Part shown: positions 8,003 through 13,848 of the stretch, in pieces
How the letters are laid out: every line of letters begins with the position of its first letter
Position numbering within the stretch: the stretch's first letter is position 1
Assembly: GCA_031266955.1 (NCBI GenBank)
Contig: JAISAA010000105.1
Coordinates: 1 to 19,646, forward strand
Length of the DNA stretch: 19,646 nucleotides
Source of the DNA: Oscillospiraceae bacterium
GTDB lineage: Bacteria > Bacillota > Clostridia > Oscillospirales > Oscillospiraceae
Reading direction: 5' to 3'
Translations under genes and position numbers: made by a program
The notes under the pieces: generated by a model
What the model saw: the letters and a program-made list of their open reading frames with translations, nothing else
Told to the model about the DNA's origin: nothing
Databases searched by the model: none

Positions 8003-8228
8003 CGCGGAGCACGACGTAATTTACGTGACCTTCGCGGACAAAAGCAATTCCTACGGCGAGGACGTCAGCGAAAACGTGACCGTAATGCGCGATTACGAAA
8101 CCAACGGTATAACCGGGCTCATAATATATGACTACGCGCGCTTGAAGCAATCCGGCGCTCTCGGCGTGTTATCGTCGTTGATTGGCGCGGACAACTCCGA
8201 AACAAAGGCGGTTGTCAGGACGGGATAA
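7974..8228 (+). CDS. DUF2283 family small protein (probable antitoxin-like)
   Basis: An 84-residue protein with a strong AAGGAGG site (7958-7964) nine bases before the ATG. The opening YYDAEHDVIYVTFADK, then SENVTVMRDYETNGITGLIIYDYAR, matches the DUF2283 pattern (YYDpeaDvLyi...e....v...yD..G.ivGieI). Members are small cytoplasmic proteins often encoded next to DUF4258 or RelE-like toxins and thought to act as antitoxins; the biochemical role is not established. A possible partner remnant overlaps its start at 7865-8002. The C-terminal 25 residues (ALGVLSSLIGADNSETKAVV) extend past the usual domain. The frame is intact and unremarkable in codon use. Confidence 0.75.
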   Translation: MTQYQKPYYDAEHDVIYVTFADKSNSYGEDVSENVTVMRDYETNGITGLIIYDYARLKQSGALGVLSSLIGADNSETKAVVRTG

Positions 8229-8440
8229 TAGCCCTCGCCAAATCCAAATCCGCCGGACGCCGTCCGGTTTGACGATTGATACCCCCGTTCAAAAGCGCCA
8301 TACATAGCGCCCCGCCGAAAGGATTCCTCCCAAATGCCCACCAAAATAAAAAACGAACTATAATCATCATCCTACATATGCCATAAAGGAGGCAACAAAA
8401 TGGATATCAAAGGAACATCGCGGCGGCTTGTCGGTTTTTG
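8229..8440. other. Intergenic stretch with a short ORF start of unknown meaning
   Basis: No recognisable gene lies between the DUF2283 stop and the 3' end of the Fic gene. A GC-rich inverted repeat CCGGACGCCGTCCGG (8253-8267) might act as a weak terminator for DUF2283, but the T-run is only three bases. A very good AAAGGAGG (8385-8392) sits seven bases before ATG 8400, opening a 23-codon frame (MDIKGTSRRLVGFCQ...) that runs into the antisense of the Fic gene and stops at 8471. It may be the start of a gene cut off when the Fic cassette arrived. Confidence 0.45.
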
Positions 8441-9586
8441 TCAAGTTCCGTCCCGCAGAAGCGCAAGATAAGCTTCGTATGAAAATCTTCTGCCCCTCCG
8501 GTTTCCGGCGCTTTGTACGAGTATTCCCGCTCGGCACAGTCGGTTTACCGCCGATGAAACGGTGCTGAACGCCATATCCAACGCGGCCGCGGTTTTGCGG
8601 ATTTCTATGATAGGGTTTTGTTCGAGATATTCAAGCAGGCGCAGGGCGGTTTTTGACGCCCTGCCAAGGCTCTCTGCGACTTTTACGTTTTGGGTATGAA
8701 GCTCCGACAGCCTGTCAATGGTATCGGCCGCGTCCCGCGCCGATTCCAAAATCGCTTGCAGGAAAAACTTGACCCATTGCTCATAGCTCCCCTTGCTACG
8801 CACCTCAGTCATACGGTCATAGTATTCCACACGGTTCTTTTTGAGAAAGTATGAGATATACAGCGAGGGGGAAGAAAGCACGCCTTTTTCCATCAAAAAC
8901 AGCATGATCAAAAGCCGCCCGATGCGCCCGTTGCCGTCGAGGAACGGGTGTATGGTCTCAAACTGATAGTGTATCAACGCGGCGCGAATCAGCACGTCAA
9001 GCTCGTCGTCGGCATTGATATACTTTTCAAGGTCTGACATCGCTTCCGTCATATCCTCCGCGCTCGGCGGGATATACCGCGCGTTTTTGAGCGTACTCCC
9101 CTGCCCGCCGATCCAGTTTTGAGAGCGGCGAAATTCACCCGGGCTTTTTTCTTCTCCCCTGACCCCCTGCATCAAAGCCGCGTGGGTCGCCTTGATCAAG
9201 CGGTTACAGACCGGCAGCTCTCTCAGCCGGCGGACGGCAAGCTCCGTCGCCTTGATATAGTTGACGACGTCAGCCACATTGCGGTTTGCGTTCTCGTCAA
9301 CAAGCGGGTCGAGCACATCCTCTAACGTCGCCTGCGTTCCCTCGAGCTGTGAGGACATCAGCGCTTCCTTTCGGACGTACATGGACACGAACAAATTGAC
9401 GTTCGGAATATACGAGGAACGCCCGTCCAGTAAAGCGAGCTGCTTGTTTGCCGCCACAAGCAGCGCTATTATATCACCGTCGAGCTCAATTTCCGGATCT
9501 GGCGGTAAAGGCGTCGGCAAAAAGGACTTATAAGCGGACTCACCGGAAAGGTTTGTTTTGAATACGCCGGCGCGCGCGGCTGTCAT
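8441..9586 (-). CDS. Fic family protein (predicted AMP-transferase), class II, with C-terminal winged helix
   Basis: A 381-residue Fic protein. The start at 9586 is chosen over a GTG 12 codons upstream because AAGGAGG (9595-9601 on the plus strand as cctcctt) lies eight bases before it. Residues 78-83 read SSQLEG, the S/TxxxEG inhibitory helix of class II Fic proteins, whose Glu blocks ATP gamma-phosphate. Residues 213-224 read HPFLDGNGRIGR, the complete active-site motif HxFxDGNGRxxR. These proteins transfer AMP from ATP to hydroxyl side chains of a protein target. Residues about 315-381 (ALRLLEYL, IRKTAAALDMAFSTVSSAVNRL) form a winged-helix-like DNA-binding segment, giving a possible autoregulator. 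It has its own promoter. Its target is unknown. The neighbour at 9689-10735 is a second, diverged Fic protein. Confidence 0.93.
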   Translation of the reverse strand: MTAARAGVFKTNLSGESAYKSFLPTPLPPDPEIELDGDIIALLVAANKQLALLDGRSSYIPNVNLFVSMYVRKEALMSSQLEGTQATLEDVLDPLVDENANRNVADVVNYIKATELAVRRLRELPVCNRLIKATHAALMQGVRGEEKSPGEFRRSQNWIGGQGSTLKNARYIPPSAEDMTEAMSDLEKYINADDELDVLIRAALIHYQFETIHPFLDGNGRIGRLLIMLFLMEKGVLSSPSLYISYFLKKNRVEYYDRMTEVRSKGSYEQWVKFFLQAILESARDAADTIDRLSELHTQNVKVAESLGRASKTALRLLEYLEQNPIIEIRKTAAALDMAFSTVSSAVNRLCRAGILVQSAGNRRGRRFSYEAYLALLRDGT

Positions 9587-9622
9587 CGTGCTCGCCTCCT
9601 TCAAAGTAAAATAAGCGTACAC

Positions 9623-9658
9623 ATCATATCCGTTTTATTTCGACTTGTCAAGCGAAAT
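9623..9658 (-). promoter_or_regulatory. Promoter of the downstream Fic gene with overlapping palindrome
   Basis: On the minus strand a perfect TTGACA (9646-9651) is separated by 17 bases from TATGAT (9623-9628), so this gene is transcribed on its own as well as possibly by readthrough. The -35 box sits inside an inverted repeat, ATTTCG-A-CTTG / CAAG-CGAAAT (9637-9658), with 10-bp arms, one bulged base and a single central base. A repressor binding there would block polymerase. The half-site differs from TTCTGCAT upstream of the other Fic gene. Confidence 0.8.
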
Positions 9659-9688
9659 CAAAATAATGCTCCCTAAAGTCACTCGCAA

Positions 9689-10735
9689 TCACTGTATGCC
9701 GATGTATTTTGTGTTCCTGCCCGTGCCGACTTTTTCCGCCAGACCGTTTTTTATCATTCCGGCGAGCGCGGCCTCTACGGTAGTCGGGCTGACGTCGGGC
9801 AAACAGAAGCATATCTCCCGCTTGGAAATGGGCAAAAGGCTGTTCAGCACAGTCGCTTCCACTCTCCGCCGCTTCGTCACTTTCTCGGCATTTACTACGG
9901 CAAACCGTTTATCAAGCTCTTTGTAGCAGAACAGCAAGGTCGTGATAAAGTTTTCAATGAACGTAAAATAACTGTTTTTGCCGTCATGCCACCCGCCGGA
10001 GGACAACCGCAGGGCTTCGTAGTAATCCCCTTTTCCTCGGTTGATCTGTTCCTCAAAAGAAATGTATTTCCCCGCGTCAAACCCGTTTTTATAGAGCAGG
10101 AGCAGGGAAAGCAGCCGGGACATTCTGCCGTTGCCGTCCGCGAACGGGTGGATACAGAGGAAGTCAAGGACAAAGCACGGCACAAGCAAAAGCTGATTTA
10201 CATTGTAGCTGCTCCGGGCGTCCATATAGGCGAGGATAAGCTGTTCCATCGCGGCGGCGGTTTCGTTTGCCGGAGTCGGCGCAAATCGTATCCGCCGCGC
10301 CCCGGAAGCGTCTACCTCCATTATGACGTTATCCGACCGCTTATACCGCCCGCCGTTTACGGGGGCGTAAGAGAGCATGGTTTCGTGAAGCCGCAAAATA
10401 TCGCGTTCCCTGACGTCCAGCGTGTCAAACCCCTCGTGTATCAGGGCAAGCGCGTCGCGGTATCCCGCGATTTCCGCTTCATTGTGATTTAACGGGGCGC
10501 TGTTTTGATTGACGATCTCGTGAATGCGCTGTTCGCCGGTGACGATCCCCTCAATGGCGTTCGACCCCTTGACTGACTGCACCTTCGCAATGCTCTCTAA
10601 ACGGGTGAATACGTCGGGGTAATTTCCCTTGCGCTCATTTTCGCGCTCACGAAGCTCGGCAATCGCGCTGACGATGTTGACAAGTCCCGCGGGGAGCATA
10701 CCGTTTTCCAAAAAAGAATAATCGAAGCTTCTCAT
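9689..10735 (-). CDS. Fic family protein (predicted AMP-transferase), class II, with C-terminal winged helix
   Basis: A 348-residue protein starting at ATG 10735, eight bases after AGGAGG (10744-10749 as cctcct); an upstream ATG at 10780 would place the start inside the operator and promoter. Residues 58-63 (SNAIEG) are the class II inhibitory motif and 196-207 (HPFADGNGRMSR) the complete Fic catalytic motif. The C-terminal part, about 280-348, contains KVTKRRRVEATVLNSL, ISKREICFCLPDVSPTTVEAALAGMIKNG and ends NTKYIG, a winged-helix/MarR-like DNA-binding fold. It belongs to the stand-alone Fic-plus-wHTH subgroup. Role: predicted protein AMPylation, held off by its own helix, with possible transcriptional self-control through the inverted repeats over its promoter. 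It shares the general plan but little sequence with the next Fic gene, so the two are not a recent duplication. Confidence 0.93.
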   Translation of the reverse strand: MRSFDYSFLENGMLPAGLVNIVSAIAELRERENERKGNYPDVFTRLESIAKVQSVKGSNAIEGIVTGEQRIHEIVNQNSAPLNHNEAEIAGYRDALALIHEGFDTLDVRERDILRLHETMLSYAPVNGGRYKRSDNVIMEVDASGARRIRFAPTPANETAAAMEQLILAYMDARSSYNVNQLLLVPCFVLDFLCIHPFADGNGRMSRLLSLLLLYKNGFDAGKYISFEEQINRGKGDYYEALRLSSGGWHDGKNSYFTFIENFITTLLFCYKELDKRFAVVNAEKVTKRRRVEATVLNSLLPISKREICFCLPDVSPTTVEAALAGMIKNGLAEKVGTGRNTKYIGIQ

Positions 10736-10749
10736 CGAACAGACCTCCT

Positions 10750-10842
10750 GTTGTTTTCTGCATATAGTATAGCACATCATATGCAGAAAACAACCCCACG
10801 AGGCAAATTTTCTGCATATGATTTATCGGATTTTATGCAGAA
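10750..10842. promoter_or_regulatory. Twin inverted-repeat operator between the Fic gene and the divergent SLH-protease gene
   Basis: Four copies of the half-site TTCTGCAT are seen in alternating orientation: 10756-10763 (+), 10781-10788 (-), 10810-10817 (+) and 10835-10842 (-). Each pair has 17 bases between half-sites. In the first pair the symmetry extends to a perfect 16-bp arm, GTTGTTTTCTGCATAT (10750-10765) with its complement at 10779-10794. The first pair brackets the -10 box of the Fic gene; the second lies 17 bases before the -35 of the divergent gene. The Fic protein's winged helix is the obvious candidate binder. Confidence 0.8.
10766..10793 (-). promoter_or_regulatory. Promoter of the upstream Fic gene
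   Basis: On the minus strand TGC-TATACT gives an extended -10 (TATACT at 10766-10771), with TTGTTT 16 bases upstream (10788-10793). The -10 box falls in the 13-base spacer of the perfect inverted repeat and both arms flank it, so a bound dimer would occlude the promoter. Confidence 0.65.
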
Positions 10843-10858
10843 GCGAAAAAACATTAAG

Positions 10859-10887
10859 TTGCAAAATCCGGCGCGGAGTGGTAGTAT
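10859..10887 (+). promoter_or_regulatory. Putative promoter of the SLH-protease gene
   Basis: TTGCAA (10859-10864) and TAGTAT (10882-10887) are separated by 17 bases, 32 bases before the TTG start. The match is moderate. The second TTCTGCAT inverted repeat ends 17 bases upstream of the -35, so this promoter could also respond to the Fic regulator. Confidence 0.5.
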
Positions 10888-10918
10888 AGGTCAAATTCGA
10901 TTTTTTAGGAGAGTAGCT

Positions 10919-12070
10919 TTGAAAAAACTTGTAGTTTCGATCATTTTGATTCTCTCGGCGTCAGCGGCGCCGCTTACGGGCGCGTTCACCGCCCCGCTTT
11001 TTTACGACGTGCCGGAAACCGTTTGGTATTACGACAGCGTCGCGTTTGCCATAGAACGCGGTCTCATCGACGGGCGCGGCAACGGTTCTTTCGACCCCAA
11101 CGGAACGCTGACGCTGCGTGAAGCGGCGGCTCTCGCCGGGCGTTTGAACCCTGATTATAAGCCCCCCGAGCCGCAAAACGGCGATGCGCCGGTCTCTCGC
11201 GCGCAATTCGCCGAGTACGTTTATTCCGCGATGGGGAAGGACAAGCTTGAAGCGATAAATGAGATCACCGACTACGCGATCCGCGATGTCGCGCGGGACG
11301 CCGAGTACGCCGACGCCGTTTACGCGCTTTACAGGGCGGGGGTGCTCACGGGTTCCGATGAATTCGGCAGATTTTTCCCCGCGCGGACGCTGACCCGCGC
11401 CGAGGCGTGCGTTTTAGCGCGCCGCGCGTTAGAGCCCGCGTCCCGGCGCTATACGTCCCTGCCGGACAAAATCAGCGCGGAGGATATTTTCACGCTCAGC
11501 ATAAGCAGCGCGTTCACTATCGAGACCTATGACGGCAGCGGAAAATTCATCAGAAGCGGCAGCGGCTTTTTCATTTCACCTGACGGCCTCGCCGCCACGT
11601 GCTTCCACGTGCTCACGGGCGCGTATTCCGCGGAGATCACAATAAGCGGCGGCGGGAAGCACAAGGTCCTCGGCGTCGCCGCCTACAACGCCGAGACAAA
11701 CGCCGCGCTGCTGCGCATAGAAGGCGCCGGCTTCAACTGGCTGCCGATAGCTGACTCCGACGGCGTGAAAACGGGCGCGACGGCGTATTCACTCGGAAGC
11801 CCGCTCGGCCTTGACGGGACGATCTCCGAGGGCGTCATCTCGTATGCCGGGCGCGAGGTCGAGGGGCAGGATATGCTGCAATTCACGTCAAATATCTCGC
11901 AAGGCAGCGGCGGCGGCGCGCTGCTCGACGTCACGGGGCGCGTTATCGGGATAACAAGCAGCTCTTACACCGCGGGCGAGACGCTGAATCTCGCCGTAAT
12001 GTCAAACCATATAACGGCGCTGAGAGCCGGCGGAACAACGCCGCTCGGGGCGATCGCGCGCGCCGCGTAA
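10919..12070 (+). CDS. Secreted SLH-domain protein with HtrA/trypsin-like domain lacking the catalytic Asp
   Basis: 383 residues from a TTG start at 10919, chosen because AGGAGAG (10907-10913) precedes it and a signal peptide (MKKLVVSIILILSASAA) begins there. Residues about 28-76 (FYDVPETVWYYDSVAFAIERGLIDG) and about 92-170 (IRDVARDAEYADAVYALYRAGVLTG, then TLTRAEACVLARR) are SLH repeats that tether proteins to secondary cell-wall polymers. Residues about 195-383 form a chymotrypsin-fold domain: GSGFFISPDGLAATCFHVL (His230), AETNAALLRI and QGSGGGALLD (Ser330). HtrA proteins normally read D-L-A at the middle site; here Asn261 stands where Asp is expected, with normal spacing (31 and 69 residues). 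No PDZ domain is present. It may be a weak protease or a substrate-binding pseudoprotease at the cell surface. It is convergent with the flavoprotein gene. Confidence 0.88.
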   Translation: MKKLVVSIILILSASAAPLTGAFTAPLFYDVPETVWYYDSVAFAIERGLIDGRGNGSFDPNGTLTLREAAALAGRLNPDYKPPEPQNGDAPVSRAQFAEYVYSAMGKDKLEAINEITDYAIRDVARDAEYADAVYALYRAGVLTGSDEFGRFFPARTLTRAEACVLARRALEPASRRYTSLPDKISAEDIFTLSISSAFTIETYDGSGKFIRSGSGFFISPDGLAATCFHVLTGAYSAEITISGGGKHKVLGVAAYNAETNAALLRIEGAGFNWLPIADSDGVKTGATAYSLGSPLGLDGTISEGVISYAGREVEGQDMLQFTSNISQGSGGGALLDVTGRVIGITSSSYTAGETLNLAVMSNHITALRAGGTTPLGAIARAA

Positions 12071-12076
12071 CCGCAT

Positions 12077-12111
12077 AAAAAAACGCAGGGGCGAACCTAT
12101 GTGTTCGCCCC
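12077..12111 (-). terminator. Rho-independent terminator of the flavoprotein gene
   Basis: GGGGCGAAC (12088-12096) pairs perfectly with GTTCGCCCC (12103-12111) across a six-base loop. On the minus strand the hairpin is followed by TGCG and seven T (12077-12083 as A7), 26 bases after the flavoprotein stop. On the plus strand no T-run follows, so it would stop the SLH-protease transcript only weakly. The GGGGCGAACA...TGTTCGCCCC hairpin may be one of the dispersed palindromes common in clostridial genomes. Confidence 0.8.
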
Positions 12112-12136
12112 AAATGTGTTTCTCCCAAGCGGGATT

Positions 12137-13738
12137 TTACGCGTCGTCCTCCGCAATTCCGTCAGCGAGCTGGAGGGCGTATGCGAGGGCGCGGCCGTAG
12201 CTGTTGCCGTTCAGCAGCAGCGGATAGTCCACGGCATACATTCCGCCGGCGGCGTTTCCGACGGCGTATAGGCCCGGGATCGGGTCGTGATTCGTGTCGA
12301 GCACGTTCAGGCTTGCGTTTGTCAGCGCTCCGCCGAACACGTCGAGCAGCGAGGGGCCCCATTTCAGCGCGATAAACGGCGGCTTGACGATTGGCGTCAG
12401 CAGCTCGCTACGCTTGCCGAAGTCCTTGTCGTCGCCGTCCGCGACGATTTGGTTGTAGCGCGCGACGGTCTTTTTCAGGGTGTCCGCCGGAATGTCGATC
12501 TTCTCCGCGAGCTCTTCGAGCGTGTCCGCGATGAAGCCGTTGCCGCCGTTGACGTACACGTCGTTTTCCCCGCCGTCGCCGAATACTGAGTTCCCGTAAA
12601 TCGTGCCGTCGATGGATTTTTTAAGGGCGGCGCGGTCGAAGCTGTCCCCGACGACGCTGAGCGGCGCCATACCTTGGCCTCCGAGCAGCTTCCAGCGCTT
12701 TTCTATGTCGTCAAGCCAGCTGGCGTCGAACACCGAAAACGCGAAATCTCCGCCCGGCTGCATAAGGCAGCGCACGGATTTTGCCTGCATCCACGTGTCC
12801 TCGTTCATAAAGCGCTCGCCGCGCTGGTTCACGTGGAGGAAAAAGAACTGATAGCCGCTGTAGCCGAGCGCGTGCAGCGTCGGCGCCCATTCGGGATTGT
12901 CGAGGATGCCGCCCGCCCAGTACGCCATTTTCTGGCCGTCGCCCGTGTTTCCCTTGCGCGGGAAGCGCTTTGACGGGCGCAGTCCGATGGGGCAGAAAGC
13001 TTCGAGCATTTCGTCGTCGTCGCTCGCGTCGCCCGTGGCGAGCACTGTGGCGCGGCTCGCCGTTACGCGGCGCGTTTGGCCGTCTTTCGACGCGCAGACG
13101 CAGCCCGTCACGCGGCCTGCGGCGTCTTTTTCAAGATACAGCGCGGTCGTGCTCCTGTACAGGCGTCCGCCGAACTCTTCTAAAGCTTTCTCTAAGATCT
13201 CGCACGCTAAGAAGCCGCCGCCGAAGCTTTGATATTTCTCGCAACCCGGCTTTTTGCTTATATGGTGGGTGCCGTAATATTCGCAAAACGCCTCTCCGCG
13301 ATACGGGACGTAGAGGCTTATATCGAGATTTTCCTCCCCGCCGGCGAGGTCGCACAGCCAGTCGAAGCCCTCTCCGCTCCTGTTTATGAAAATCCAGAGC
13401 AGGTCCTCCTGCACGCGGCTACCGCTGACCTTAAGCCAATCGGCCGCGAACTTTTTCGGGTTTATGTAATACCCGTGCTGCTTCATATACCGGCTGTTTA
13501 CGCCGGAGATTTGGCCGGCGAGCGACACCTGGCGCTCGTTTTTGTCGATCACCGTCACCTTTTTGCCCTCCTGCGCGAGCCTTGCCGCCGCCGCGAGCCC
13601 GCTGATGCCGCCGCCGATAATGAGCACTTCCGTTTCATACGTCTCCGAAATCTCGCTTTCGGGGATTACAGCCGGCGGAGTCTCCCAGCTGTAGCCCTGC
13701 TTTTTGCTCAGCTTGCTGTAGAATTTTGTGTTTGACAT
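12137..13738 (-). CDS. FAD-dependent oxidoreductase, fumarate reductase/succinate dehydrogenase flavoprotein-like
   Basis: 533 residues, starting after GGAAAGGG at normal distance. Residues 37-47 (EVLIIGGGISG) are the N-terminal Rossmann motif for FAD, followed by KVTVIDKNE; 'GERFMNEDT' and the C-terminal loop HDPIPGLYAVGNAAGG (ending near residue 499), then NGNSYGRALAYALQLA, complete the FAD_binding_2 architecture of flavoprotein subunits and soluble flavocytochrome-c-like reductases. There is no signal peptide, haem motif (CxxCH) or FMN-attachment domain, so it is a free cytoplasmic flavoenzyme. Such anaerobe proteins reduce C=C bonds of fumarate-like, urocanate-like or enoate substrates; the substrate cannot be told from this. 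It is monocistronic: its own promoter upstream and a terminator behind. Family confident, substrate unknown. Confidence 0.9.
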   Translation of the reverse strand: MSNTKFYSKLSKKQGYSWETPPAVIPESEISETYETEVLIIGGGISGLAAAARLAQEGKKVTVIDKNERQVSLAGQISGVNSRYMKQHGYYINPKKFAADWLKVSGSRVQEDLLWIFINRSGEGFDWLCDLAGGEENLDISLYVPYRGEAFCEYYGTHHISKKPGCEKYQSFGGGFLACEILEKALEEFGGRLYRSTTALYLEKDAAGRVTGCVCASKDGQTRRVTASRATVLATGDASDDDEMLEAFCPIGLRPSKRFPRKGNTGDGQKMAYWAGGILDNPEWAPTLHALGYSGYQFFFLHVNQRGERFMNEDTWMQAKSVRCLMQPGGDFAFSVFDASWLDDIEKRWKLLGGQGMAPLSVVGDSFDRAALKKSIDGTIYGNSVFGDGGENDVYVNGGNGFIADTLEELAEKIDIPADTLKKTVARYNQIVADGDDKDFGKRSELLTPIVKPPFIALKWGPSLLDVFGGALTNASLNVLDTNHDPIPGLYAVGNAAGGMYAVDYPLLLNGNSYGRALAYALQLADGIAEDDA

Positions 13739-13796
13739 AATGACGCCCTTTCCGCCGCACGCTGCTGCGCGCGGACGTTTGATTTAATTTGGTGAA

Positions 13797-13825
13797 ATTA
13801 TATCATTGCCTTGCGGAAATTGCAA
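13797..13825 (-). promoter_or_regulatory. Promoter of the flavoprotein gene
   Basis: On the minus strand TTGCAA (13820-13825), 17 bases, then a perfect TATAAT (13797-13802). This lies between the SLH gene (stop at 13849) and the flavoprotein ATG, so the flavoprotein is a separate unit. The leader that follows has an imperfect GC-rich hairpin (about 13756-13775) near the ribosome site, of doubtful meaning. No terminator was found after the SLH gene. Confidence 0.8.
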
Positions 13826-13848
13826 TATGAAACAGAAGTCGTTCCCTC

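Noticed and set aside
8132..8344. A 70-codon minus-strand frame between DUF2283 and Fic
   Set aside because: Overlaps the DUF2283 gene, no ribosome site, and the glycine-rich translation is not a known family.
9660..9690. Hairpin AGTCACTCGCAATCACT just after the first Fic gene as a terminator
   Set aside because: The stem is very short and no T-run follows, so it does not meet terminator criteria.
12088..12111. GGGGCGAAC hairpin as a mobile or REP-type element
   Set aside because: Only one copy occurs in this window and it sits exactly where a terminator is needed; a dispersed-repeat claim would need the whole genome.
12970..13735. Several plus-strand frames antisense to the flavoprotein gene
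   Set aside because: All are shadows of a complete FAD-binding protein; their translations have no recognisable domain.
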